A DNA stretch of 64,000 nt from Typhlomys cinereus (lineage: Eukaryota > Chordata > Mammalia > Rodentia > Platacanthomyidae). Of the stretch, positions 24,785 to 35,458 are shown piece after piece. Location: the NCBI GenBank assembly GCA_023101885.1, contig JALPQD010000628.1, positions 809,619 through 873,618 of the forward strand, given 5' to 3'. The position numbers and the translations under genes are program-made. The number at the start of each line of letters is the position of its first letter. The stretch's first letter is position 1. A model generated the notes under the pieces. It made no database searches, was not told the DNA's origin, and worked only from the letters and a program-made list of their open reading frames with translations.

Positions 24785-25240
24785 TTAGTTTGCTTGAATT
24801 ACATTGTTCTGAATTCTTTCATAGTGATTAAGTGGCCTGAAGACACATTCTTCTGAGCATGTCTGTGATGCTTAGCATTGTCAGCCTGACACACCTAGGA
24901 GGGATTCTCTGGATTGACAGTGACCTCTGGCATGTCTGTGAGGGACTGTTGTGGTTGTATTAATTGAAGTGGGAAGAGCCAGTCAAGTAGTAAGCCATAC
25001 CGTTCCCTGGGCTGAGGCTCTGGACTGTGCAGAATGGTGAACGTGAGCTGAATGCAAGTGCACATGGATGTGTTGATCCATCTGCTCTAGCTGTGGATGT
25101 GATGCAATGAGCTGCTTTGGGTTCCTGCCACTGGAATTTCCCCACAATGATGGACTGTAACCTGGAATTGTGAGCCATTTGCCCTAAGTCGCCTGGGTCA
25201 GGAATTACATTGAAGCACAGTGTAATGAAGCTAGGACAGT
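24785..25240 (+). mobile_element. Rodent interspersed repeat (same family as 28636-29066)
   Basis: It contains a GTCAGCCTGACACACCTAGG-type opening, a GGACTGTAACCTGGAATTG block and an AGTGTAATGAAGC end. This order is shared with the other family members in the window. Class unresolved. Confidence 0.5.
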
Positions 25241-25799
25241 ATGGCTGTTAAGCAATGCCTGATCGTAATGTAGTGTTACAAAACATTGTACTTTGCTTTT
25301 AATAAATTGTTTCTTTTTTCATTTATCACCACATTTTTAAAATCTGCTACTGTTGCAGATATATTGTAGACATCTGGTTTGTCAGCTCAAACTCCTAAAG
25401 AATACTCAAATTGCACCACATTTTCCTCCTTAGTATATGCCAAGGTTTCTTCTAATGGATTTCTACTGCAAATAGTATGTCATTGACTATCTGAAGTATG
25501 ATTATATGTGTAAAAATGTTTCTAGGCTATTCAGGAAAGGACTGGCAGGGTTTATGCATATTTAAATTGATAAGCACTGAATCTGACTGATAGTACCATT
25601 CGACCACACTAGCAGTACACACAGGATACTGTTTTCCTAGATCCTTCCAAATTCATGGTCTGATCTGATTTTCTAGTGCTTGCTTATCTCTCATGGATGC
25701 CTAATTGTAATTTTCAAATGTGCTTAAATTACTGTAAAATGATTTGTAATGACTTTGAGTGTTCTTCATCCATTCTTGAGCTATTTAGGCTTCCAATTA

Positions 25800-25965
25800 A
25801 GTTGTATATACTTATATATTAAATATAATACTTTATATTTCACATCATTAGTTTATATATTATATATTCATATACCATAATCATGTATATATACTTACAC
25901 CATCTTATATATTTTATGCATTATATATTTTTATATATATGATATATACATATATATTTTACCCA
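25800..25965. repeat. AT-rich low-complexity stretch
   Basis: It is mostly TATATA/ATATAT-like words with little other structure. Confidence 0.7.
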
Positions 25966-26224
25966 TTTAAATTTAGTTTTCCTGAAGCTTTTGATGCTTT
26001 GTTATATATCTAAATATTATTTAGCACATGTGTGGAGCGTGACTACAATGTAGAAGGCAAAGCTTCAGCAAGGATGTGGTCACTGGGCAAAGCCAACCTG
26101 CCTCACATGTTATTTTTAATTCGGTTGTGGTACCCTTCACTGAGTAACTGTGATGAAGTCGAACAATCAATTCTTTATCTTCTCATTTATGTTTTTGTGT
26201 ATGTTAAGAATTTCTTACCTATGA

Positions 26225-26530
26225 GAGCTGGAAATGTGGCTCAGTGAGTAAAGGCACTTGCCATGCAAACATGAAGACCTGAGTTCAAATCCCCCAAACC
26301 CATATAAAGCCAGGTGTGGTAGTGCGAGATGGAAGACTGAAGAAAGAGAATCCTTGGAAGCTCATGGGTCAGCTATGGTGCATGGTACATGCAGTGGCAA
26401 GATAAGAGAACCTGTTTCAAGCAAGGTAGAAGGCCAACACCACCACCTGAGGCTGTCTTCTAACCTCCTTGTACACATTGTGGAATGTACCACGCTCACA
26501 CACAAACATGTGTGTACGTACACATCACAT
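26225..26530 (+). mobile_element. B2-like tRNA SINE, sense
   Basis: It has an AGCTGGAAATGTGGCTCAGT head, GACCTGAGTTCAAATCCCCC (B box) and a CACGCTCACACACAAACATG tail. Confidence 0.65.
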
Positions 26531-26564
26531 ACAAACACTGATTTTAAGGGAAAAAAATTGTGCT

Positions 26565-26790
26565 TGGAAGATAGTGCAGCAGTTGAAGTGTTTGTCATGT
26601 AAGTAAAACTACCAGAGTTTGGATTCCCAGATCCCATATATAATGTAGGTGGGCAAGGCAGCCCCCTGTAATTCCAGTTTTGGAAGAAAAGTGGAGATTA
26701 GGACTGCTACAGCAAGGCTGCTGGCCAGACTGGCTCTAGCAGAGAGCCCTGGGTTTGATTATCTCCGAAAGATATGATTATCTCCAAAAA
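26565..26790 (+). mobile_element. B2/B3-like SINE, sense, diverged
   Basis: GCTTGGAAGATAGTGCAGCA, GAGTTTGGATTCCCAGATCC and GGCCAGACTGGCTCTAGCAG follow a tRNA-derived SINE order directly after the previous copy. Confidence 0.5.
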
Positions 26791-26834
26791 ATAAGGTAGA
26801 AGAGAGAATGAGGATGCCTCCCCAAATCAACCTT

Positions 26835-27175
26835 GGCACTTGTACTGGTAACTCTGTTGCTGTAAGACAAGACTCAAACTCAAGTAACTTAGAGGAAAAA
26901 GGGGAGACTTATTCGGTTTATGCTTCCAGAGGTGAGATACAATCCATAAAAGCTGTAAAGGTATGGCTGCCTGGCAGAAACTGGAGGCGGGTTAAGTCAC
27001 GCAGACATCTTGGAGGCAGAGAACTGCTGCAAGCTCAAGAGCAGACTCACTCACTCTAGCAGGGTGGAGCTAACCAACCTCCAGGCCCACTCTCTGGGAC
27101 TGCCTTTTTCCTGCAAGGCTGCACCTCCTAAAGGTGCTACGACCTTCCCAAACACTCGAGTCTGTGGGGAAGAAC
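26835..27175. mobile_element. Rodent interspersed repeat (same family as 14375-14720)
   Basis: It carries the same ordered blocks as the copy at 14375: TAAGACAAGACTCAAACTCA, AAGTCACGCAGACATCTTGG, GGACTGCC and AAGGTGCTACGACCTTCCCA. Confidence 0.55.
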
Positions 27176-27479
27176 TCCACATGCACACACACACATGCAT
27201 GTGCAAACATACTTTCCTTACCTAAATCAGGCATAAGGTTATAGAACAACCTCAAATGTTGGTCCTTGCATTCTACCTTGAATGTGAATAGCTAAGTATC
27301 CTCTCACTTCTCTTTGATTACTCTGTGAAATGTGACCTACGTTAGATCATCAAGGACATTTGTTTTGGATATGTGTGTGTGTGACTTTATCTATCTCTTT
27401 TGTGGCCACTATTGGTATTATTCTTTGCTTTTGTCCTTAGGTTTTAGAGGATAAACTTAAAAGTTTACTAGAGTTCTTT

Positions 27480-28125
27480 TTCCAAAAGTTCACTTATTCG
27501 CTTCAGTTGTGATAAAATACATATAACATAAATTTTACTATCTTAACTCTTTCCAAGAGCTCAGCTCAATGATGTAAAATGGTCACAGTGTTGAAAAATC
27601 ATCACCACATTTTATTGCAAGAATTTTGTTCATCTTCCCAAACCGAAGTCTGTACCACCAAGTAGTATTCTCTATTCCCTCCTTTCTGGCCCCCAGCAAC
27701 AGCCAGTTCTTCCATCAATCTCCATGAATTTGACTCCTCTAGGTACCTCATATAACTGGAATAACAAGCATTTTGGACTTAGTTTATTTCCCTTGGCTTA
27801 ATGTCTTCAAGTTTCTTTTACATAGCAACATGTGTCATCATTCATTTTGTAGGATTACTACTTACTTCATTGTCTTTACAAATAATATCTTTTTTACCCA
27901 TTCACCCATTTGAATTTTGTTTTTTTCTGCTTTGTGCTCATTATGAATAGTGTTATGATGAACAAGAGTGCACAAGTATTTACTGGAGTTCCTGCTTCTA
28001 ATTCTTTTATATATATACAAAAGAACATATAGATGACTGTATGTTTAAATCCCTAAGAGATCGCCATTGTATGTTTCTGTGTGTGCGCCAATTTGTCTAT
28101 ATCCTTGCCAACACAATGTTTTTTG
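27480..28125 (-). mobile_element. Ancient antisense L1 fragment
   Basis: The + strand shows typical reverse-complement L1 3' sequence: GTGATAAAATACATATAACA, ATGAATTTGACTCCTCTAGG and GGTACCTCATATAACTGGAA. It continues after a B4-like SINE at about 28400-28620 and possibly again at 29085-29350. Confidence 0.65.
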
Positions 28126-28398
28126 GGATGTGTGCATGTTTGCAAATGTGGACTAGTAATATCACGGCACACGTGTGAAGGTTTTCACCCTCGACCTCGT
28201 TCGAGGTAGGGTCTCACTTCTGCTGTGCTGTGAACTTTAACTGGCAAGAGAACATCTAGATTCTTCCGCCTCCACCTCCCATACTACCACAGGAATGCTG
28301 GGGTTCCCCATGTATGCCTCCACTCTGGGGACCACCCTCAGGCAATGAGGCTTTCACGCAAGCACATTGCTCCCTGAGCCATCTCTCAGAGCCTGTGT
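28125..28398 (-). mobile_element. B4-like SINE, antisense, inserted in an old L1
   Basis: AGGTAGGGTCTCACTTCTGC, TCCGCCTCCACCTCCCATAC and CCTGAGCCATCTCTCAGAGC follow the composite order. Confidence 0.55.
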
Positions 28399-28399
28399 T

Positions 28400-28620
28400 C
28401 TGTTTGTTCTCGTAGTAGTCATCTCAGTGAGGATGATGCTAGGGCACCTCGTTGTGGTTTCTGAATTACATCTCCCTTGCGTTTAGTGATGTGAAGTATT
28501 TTTTCACGTGCTTGTTAGCCCTCTCAGTTTTGTCATTAGAGAAGAGTCTAAGTCTTTCAAGCATGTCTGTTATTATTGAGTCGTAGGTAATTTTATGCAT
28601 TCTGGATGTTGTTTGTTTAA
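28400..28620 (-). mobile_element. Ancient antisense L1 fragment (continuation)
   Basis: The stretch GTAGTCATCTCAGTGAGGAT ... GTGTTTAGTGATG-like ... ATTCTGGATGTTG is reverse-complement L1 and continues the fragment at 27480. Confidence 0.55.
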
Positions 28621-28635
28621 ATGTGTTATTCACTG

Positions 28636-29066
28636 TTATAGTTAGGCACAGGTGTCCACTTGATGGTTGAGGGTTCGAGCTCTGGGCACATTTGTAGATA
28701 ATTAGTAGTTGAGTTAAGCCCAGGGCAAACCTGTGGGAGATTGTCTAGCTGATGGAGAAGGCCCAACCCATGGTGGGTGGAACTTGGCCCTGGACAGGTG
28801 AATAAAATGCAGAAAGCTGGTTGAGAAAGTTGGCGTCCTTTTATGTATTTGGCTAGACATGCTGGTCTGGCAAGTAAGGATTGTCCCCCTCTTAGCCATT
28901 ATGTGGATATGATGTGGCCAGTTCCTTTGGTCCTTGGTGTTGGTGTGGGCTCTACTACCAATGTGGACTAAGAACTTTTAACTGGACAATCACAAGAGAA
29001 CATAAACCTTGTTCCCCTCAGTTGTTTGGTGGTGATTTTATCAGCAATCATGGAGAGTGACTTCAA
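28636..29066 (+). mobile_element. Rodent interspersed repeat
   Basis: The opening GTTAGGCACAGGTGTCCACT, a middle AAGGCCCAACCCATGG, then GATGTGGCCAGTTCC and TGTTTGGTGGTGATTTTATC match the order in the copies at 24785 and 33510. It is inserted between two fragments of an old antisense L1. Confidence 0.55.
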
Positions 29067-29084
29067 TATTTAGGTTGCTACTGT

Positions 29085-29350
29085 TTTATGATACATCTTG
29101 ATATATATATACTTTTTAATTTGACCATTTCATTTAGGTTATACAGTACACACATGTACTCACACACATTTGTTTATGATGTTTTTTATTTCTATAGAAT
29201 CAGCAATTTCTGATTTTCTTTCAACTTTTTCTCTTTTAAGATTTGTTAATTTTGTTGACCTTTTCAAAGAACCAACTCATTTTTTAGAAAACTTTTCTCC
29301 AGCTCTACTCTAGTCTTTTGTCATCTTTCATTTTCTGTGTTTCTTTACAC
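29085..29350 (-). mobile_element. Ancient antisense L1 ORF2 fragment
   Basis: The block TTTGTTGACCTTTTCAAAGA followed by ACCAACTCATTTTTTAGAAA is a hallmark of reverse-complement L1 ORF2. It is probably the same L1 as at 27480. Confidence 0.5.
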
Positions 29351-32069
29351 TTTTTTGCACCAAATGGTCTAAGTATGAAAATTATTCCAAAAATAACAAC
29401 CTATATTATTTAACTGTATGATTTGGGGATGGTTTTTATGAAGGCAGCATAACTTGTACTTCTTAGTCGCATCTTTAGTGCTTACTAGAGCTCCCAGCAT
29501 ATGATAACCATTCTCAGTATCTGTTGATCAATGAATGAATGAATGATTGACTAAATAGCCACTTAGGACTACCAATTGTTGGTAATTCTCTAAAATTAAT
29601 CATATCATTTTTCAATTCTAGAGAGTTTTCATAACAAAATAAGTAGACATTTAATAGAGTTTAATATCAAAGAGTTCCATTAAATGTGCTGTAGGTTATA
29701 GGAAGTGTAAAAATATACACAAAAAAGAGTCACACAAATTATTATTGGCTCATATGTCCATACATGGAGCCTAAACAATACACCAGTCTCAGCTTAAAAG
29801 AAAAGTAGCAGTCCTTTATACATGAGACTGTATAAATATCACACTGTACTTGGCCACAGGCCTTTCTTGCCCCATATTCTGTAACCGGTTTGGTGAGATC
29901 ACATGTTTTTTTAGGAATAATGTAGATGATGGCAAAAATATGTACTGTATTCCATTAGAGTTATGGCATGTACCACTATGCAATCATTAAAATACTTATA
30001 GTTGAAAAGAAGTGATTTCTTTTCACTTCCTCAGGAATGTCCACATGTATTAGTGTGTGCTAAATGAACAAACAAATCAGAAGAAAAGTGGGGACTGACT
30101 TTGCTTAAGCCATCTTTGTTATGGTTCCAGGGATATCTTGCTTAGTGGACTGGAGAACACTGCCCCTCAGAACCATTACAGTCTCTCTGCTTCTCTAGAA
30201 TTATTCTATCACTTATCCTTAACAGGCACGCAAATCTCCAGAGCGCTACAAACTTAGGGACAGAAAGAATCTTTCTTGAAAAAAAGCAACAAAAAGGTTG
30301 ATAAGAGGAAGAAAAAAAACACAAATTTTTTCTCATGGCTGTAAAAAATAAAGAAGCCCATGGAGAGTTACAGACATCAGGGGAATTATTTTGATGATGA
30401 GAGTAAACGCACAAAGACCGGAGGGAGAGCACTTTGGATGGTGAAATGCTTGCAGGCTTCCAGATACTCGGAATCTATTTGCAAAACTGAGTTATATAAA
30501 TAATTAAAAGAAAGAAAAACAAAGCCCGTGTTTTTCTACAGAAATTGAATGAATTATCGAAACTTGAGAAGGTGTTAACAGTCTTGAAAATATGAATTCT
30601 TTGGGTTTTGCATTTCCACGGTGCAAATGTGGTATGGGATATTTCAACTATTCTGTCAAATAATTTGTGCATAAATTGGACAGAATGAATGGTTCCCCTG
30701 AAAGAGTTGCTTTATATTAGAAAACAGAATCCAGTTTAAAAATAAACTTGCTCACCTTTTACCTTTTTTTCCCCCCGTATTTCCCACCTTAATTCCTCAG
30801 GTTAATTTAGTACCATTGTCAGAGCCCATATCTCATTCATATGCAGTCATGAATTTAGGACAATGTGATAAAAGTGATCTTTATGAAGGAAGTATATACT
30901 TGCATTCAGAGTTAACTACTGAACTCTGCAAGTCTTGTAAATGATGACAGAACCACCTTTGACTCTTATTTCAAGATAACCAAGGCATTGCTCATGCTCA
31001 TTGGCGTAGAGTTTTGAAAAGTAAATCTTTAGAAAAATCATCTTTCACAAAGTATACAGGCACATTTTGAATTTAAAAAATTTAAGCAGCGTCTACATAG
31101 CCTCTCTATTGAGTTTTCCTTGCTTGAAGACTTTTAGGTTATTAAAGTTCAAGGAAAGAAGTAATCAGAATGCTAGAATTCACTCTAAAAATTGAATCTA
31201 ATACAACTATTAGTCAAATATCAGGCCATGCAATCTTCAATCTTTAAGATGTGTCACATTACAATAGCACCATTTAAGAGTGTTTACCAATGATCTTATT
31301 TCCTCCCTCGACTTGGTTTAGGTAGGCTACTACTGATAGCTACATTGGGTGAAGACCATGAATGCATTTTAAACATGTATGCAATGGCCAAGGAAGAGAA
31401 TTAATAGAAGCAATTCAAAGCAAGTCATCAACGATCAGACCATGTGACCAAAAATAATTAAAGAAAAAGTTATCTTTAACAGAAATCACAGTAACCTGAG
31501 ATCTGTAGCTGCTCCACAGGATATATAATCTGAAGATGATGATTACAACAGAGAATGTTTCGCCCTATAATTTCTAGCGTGATCCACATAGTTGATTTTA
31601 TTGTGCTTATTGAAAGCAATGAAAATACTGTAAATTTACCTGTTTTTCTCCTTATCTTGATATTATTAATACATAATCCATTCTACTTTAATTAGGCTTT
31701 TGGGGGAAAGATTCTATTATGATTATGTAATGCTCTTTTGGAGCTTATTCACTTCCTTGAAAGTATAGATTTTTGTTAGTGTTTTTCTACTTAGGCAAAA
31801 GTGTTTCTATGAAACTTATACTGTCTGATTTTCTTTGCTATTATAACTTTGAATATAGGTGAGGGAAAGGAGGTAAAATGAACAAGTACTGTTATCAATG
31901 TTTTACATGAAATCTTCAATTTTCAATTTAACATTCAAAAATGAGGTTTGACATCTTTAAATACTGTAATTAAGAACAGCATTTATTTTTTCATGTGTGT
32001 GAGTATATATATAGAGAGGCATAAGTCAACCTTGGATGTGTTTACACAAATGCCATCCCCCCTCCCTCT
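29351..32069. other. AT-rich, apparently unique sequence
   Basis: No coding exon, RNA gene or clear repeat recognised in this stretch. Confidence 0.45.
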
Positions 32070-32330
32070 TTTTTTGCATGTTTTGTCTGTATGTGTCTGT
32101 ATGTATCAGAGGGCAGTGTGTATGTACCTGTAGAGGCCTAAGAATGACTTAGGGAATCACCTTGGATTGTGCTACCTCTTCTTTGCTTTGCTCTGGAGTT
32201 TCCAGGCTCTGCCTGCCAAGACTAGAAGTACAGGCTGCTGACATTTCTATTTGGGATCTGGGATCTGAACTCGGGACCTTGTGCTTGTAAGACAGAGGCT
32301 TTAACCCCTTAACCACTTGTCCAGTCTCTC
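32070..32330 (-). mobile_element. B2-like SINE, antisense
   Basis: CAGAGGGCAGTGTGTATGTA ... GATCTGAACTCGGGACCTTG ... AACCACTTGTCCAGTC show the same order as the copy at 12015. A large polypyrimidine tract starts at its head end. Confidence 0.75.
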
Positions 32331-32744
32331 TCCTCTCCTCTCCCTCTCTCTTCTCCTCTCCCTCTCCTCTCCTCTCCCTCTCCTCTCCTCTCCCTCTCCT
32401 GTCTTCTCCCTCTCCTCTCCTCTCCCTCTCCTCTCCTCTCCCCTCCTCTCCCTCCTCCCTCTCCCTCTCCTCTCCTCTCCTCTCCTCTCCTCTCCCTCTC
32501 CTCTCCTCTCCCTCTCCTCTCTCCTCTCTCTCACTCTCCTCTCCTCTCCCTCTCCTCTCCTCTCCCTCTCCTCTCCTCTCCCTCTCCTCTCCTCTCCCTC
32601 TCCTGTCCTTTCCTGTCCTCTCCTGTCCTCTCCTCTCCTCTCCCTTTCCTCTCCTTCTCCTCTCCTCTCCCTTTCCTCTCTATCTCCTCTCCTCTCTCTC
32701 TCCTTTCCCTTCCCCTCCCCTCTCCCTCTCCCCTCCCCTCCCCT

Positions 32745-32790
<46 letters not shown>
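32325..32790. repeat. Long polypyrimidine tract (CTCTCC repeats), about 465 bases
   Basis: Nearly every base on the + strand is C or T, in CTCTCCTCTCCCTCTCCTCT-like units, ending in (TC)n at 32751-32790. It lies between two SINEs. The open frames on both strands (Ser/Leu/Pro on +, Arg/Glu on -) are repeat artefacts. Confidence 0.95.
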
Positions 32791-32793
<3 letters not shown>

Positions 32794-33004
32794 GACAGAA
32801 TCTCTCACTGGCCTGAAACACACAGAATATGCTAGGCTGGCTGACTAGTAAGTCCCCAGGGATCTACCTGTTTCTGCCTCCCTAGCACTGAAATTACAAT
32901 GTATGTGTCCACATCCAGCTTTTTAAAAATATGGGTCATGAGGATGGAACTCAGGCCCTTGTGCTTGAAAGAGAAGCACTTCACTCCCAAGCACTCTCCC
33001 AAAT
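32790..33004 (-). mobile_element. B4-like SINE (B1-like plus ID-like), antisense
   Basis: AGACAGAATCTCTCACTGGC, CTAGCACTGAAATTACAATG, then an ID-like GGAACTCAGGCCCTTGTGCT and GCACTTCACTCCCAAGCAC. It directly abuts the large CT tract. Confidence 0.65.
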
Positions 33005-33509
33005 CTACACTTACTGTACTTATTCAACATTTGCTTATTAATCTATTGATTTAAGGAGAAATGCCTTTTATATATTGTTCATTTGTCTCTAAGACTTTCT
33101 ATAATAGTTTACTTTGTCTGATTTTAGTATTTTGAGATTCGTCAACTGTTTTTCCCCTTTGTCATTTGTCTGTATCTTACTGTCAAATGTTTTTAATTTC
33201 TTGTGACATACAGTTGGTGTAATGAGTAAGCCATTGTTTTACTGACCTGTCTATCACATATATACATAAGTTCAGAGCTGTTGCATTGGTCCATGTCTCA
33301 TATATAGCAAACAGTAAACATTTTTTCTTAGAAGTTTTTCCTAGAAAGTAAAGTTTTTCTTTAATTATTTTTTGGTCACATGGTCTGATCATTGATGACT
33401 TCCTTTGAATTGCTTCTAGCATCTGCCAAAGAATTGAGATCTCTTTGCAGATCAAATAGCTATTTTTCCCCTCCAAGTTAAGATTCTACTCAAGTCAGGA
33501 TAATGATCC

Positions 33510-33872
33510 CCTGTGCTGGTATCAGCTGTCAACTTGACACTTGGGAGGTGGGCCTTTGGGTGCTCCTAAGAAGCATTATCTTGTTAAGGCAGGCCTCAGG
33601 CAAGCCTGTAGATTGTCTTAATTGCTTCGGTTGAGGTGGGAAGGTGAGCCAGGCACTATTCTCTCTGCAAAGAAAGAAAGGCGAGCTGCGTGGCATGCAT
33701 TGGTTCTGCTCTTTGTTCCTGTCTTTGGATGTGGTGTGGTCAGTTTCCTCAGTTTGACTCCTGCTATATTAAGGCTTCTTCTGTAATTCTGGAATTGTGA
33801 ACTCTTTTGTTCCCCTAAATTGTTTGGTTCAAGTATTTATGACAGCAACATGTTACAAAACTAAAATAACCT
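33510..33872 (+). mobile_element. Rodent interspersed repeat
   Basis: It begins near GGTATCAGCTGTCAACTTGA and ends near TGACAGCAACATGTTACAAA, with a TGTGGTGTGGTCAGTTTCC middle. It is the clearest end-to-end copy of this family here. Confidence 0.55.
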
Positions 33873-33967
33873 CCAATGAGAATGCTTTGTGTACAGAAGC
33901 TAATGGTTAAAAGAGGCCAGGGTTGTAAATGGGATTATTTTGGTGAGCTCTTAAAATTTCAACTCTT

Positions 33968-34208
33968 GGGCTGGAGAGAATGGCTCAGGGATTAAGTCTC
34001 AAGGATTAAGACAAGCAGAAGGTCCTGAGTTCGGATTCCAGGTCCCTGCACTTCTGGCCCTGGTGGGTAGAGCTCTGGAAAGTCCCAGAGGTAGACTCAA
34101 TCCAGGATGAGCCCCGAAGTCACCTTTCATCCTCCACAGGGACACATAATTCCATGACACGCGCATGCACGCGCACACGCAAAGTAAATAAATTTTATAT
34201 AAATAAAA
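33968..34208 (+). mobile_element. B2-like SINE, sense
   Basis: It starts GGCTGGAGAGAATGGCTCAG with tRNA-like A and B boxes (B box: GTTCGGATTCC). It runs through a CTCCACAGGGACACA block to a CA/GC-rich tail and AAGTAAATAAATT. Confidence 0.8.
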
Positions 34209-34906
34209 ATTCCAACTCTTCCTTGGCCAGCTGCAATGAGCAGGCCACTTCACTATGGAAACATCAGAGAAACGCAACAGAAGCTGACATAGGTGAGGAA
34301 TTGAGATTCCTTCCAACTTCCATTGGAAATGAACTGTTTTGACAATTGGGATTTTAGCCTAAGGAGACCGGCGGAAGGCTTCTGAGCTATAGGATTCTCT
34401 GAACACATCTGTGCCATTTTAAAACAAAAAGTGCTATGGTAATTGATTACAGCAGCAATAGCAAGATAATACAGGTTCATCCAACGAATTCTATGAAAAA
34501 CTGCATAGGGCACGAACATTTTAACGTATGCAGGGTACATTTTGGGGGGGGGCTCAATATAATACCTGTAAGGATGTCAGACAGGCAGTATTCACTTGAT
34601 TCGTGCCCAGAATGCTACCCTCAAGATGCTTGGACAGCAGGTTACCCTTCCTACTCGGGATCCTCCCAGTGTGTTCTGCAAACCACCGCTAACTTCTGAT
34701 GGTAAAGTGCTAACGCTCTTTTTACATTTACCTTCTGTTTAAAGCCAATGTTTGCTGGCTCTGGACTTGCAGGAGCTAGTTATAGTTAACTAGAAAACGC
34801 ACTCCGGGGAGTGGCTTCGTCCTCAAAACTACCCGTCCCTAAAGAACGGCCGCAGACCCCAACCCAAACCTCTCCCAGCTGCGCTCAGCTGAAGGCCCCA
34901 GCCCTA

Positions 34907-35056
34907 TCTCGCGATACTTGCAACTCTCGCGGACCTGTCTGTAACTGTCTCCCAAGGAAAAAGTACTGCAGGAAGATGCCCCGCCCACTAAAAAAAAAAA
35001 GTGTACGTTTGCGTCTCGCGATATATCGGGGGTGCGCTGGGTGCTAGTTCTCGCGG
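34907..35056. promoter_or_regulatory. Cluster of four TCTCGCG(A/G) elements
   Basis: Two exact TCTCGCGA cores (34907-34914, 35014-35021) and two TCTCGCGG variants (34925-34932, 35049-35056) are visible. The TCTCGCGAGA element is an established activator site of TATA-less CpG-island promoters. The cluster lies 360-510 bases upstream of the start codon, which fits the core promoter. Confidence 0.7.
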
Positions 35057-35296
35057 GATTTCCCCTGCGGTGGTGGCCAGCAGCGGTGGGCTGCGAAGGG
35101 AGGCACGACGCGGAGAGGGAGACTTAGGGATCCCTGGACCTGTGTTTTCCGACCCCGGCGTTGGGCCCGAGGTGACGTGGGCAGCGCCAGCGCCCGCTCC
35201 GCACCTCGCCCCGAGCTCCACGCTGTTTGTCTCCCTGTCCCCCTCGGGCTCCACCTCCGCGCACGCCCCGGGCTCAGCGCTCCGGGCGGGCGGGCG

Positions 35297-35458
35297 ATGT
35301 GGGGTGCGCGGCGGGAGGCGGTGCTGGTGGCGGGAGGTCCGCGCTCCATCCTCTGGTCGCCGCCCTCCGCCGTTGAGCGCAGCGGGGCTGCCAGGCCCCT
35401 CCCCCGGGCCCCATGGAACCTGCAGCCCGCCAGCCTCACGCGGAACCCGCCCGCAAAG
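35297..35458 (+). other. Upstream ORF overlapping the ERCC6L2 start (first part)
   Basis: An ATG at 35297 is in a different frame from the main start. It reads through the main ATG, fills exon 1 exactly (54 codons), and after splicing continues 23 codons into exon 2 to a TAA at 38021-38023. That gives a 77-codon overlapping uORF if transcription starts upstream of 35297. Such uORFs usually lower translation of the main frame. Whether the transcript includes this ATG is unknown. Confidence 0.5.
35413..35458 (+). CDS. ERCC6L2: ERCC6L2 coding exon 1 (residues 1-15 plus one base)
   Basis: The ATG at 35413 opens a frame starting [15 protein letters not shown] and ends at a GTATGA donor, leaving one base of codon 16 (G|AC, Asp). 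The residues are Pro/Ala/Arg-rich and resemble the human N-terminus. An in-frame TGA at 35374-35376, 13 codons upstream, with no other in-frame ATG between, makes this the first possible start in this frame. The start context has C at -3 and G at +4, so it is only moderate. An upstream ORF from 35297 overlaps this ATG in another frame. Confidence 0.9.

Noticed and set aside
32301..32835. 163- and 172-codon open frames in the CT tract
   Set aside because: Low-complexity translation of a simple repeat (Arg/Glu on -, Ser/Leu/Pro on +).
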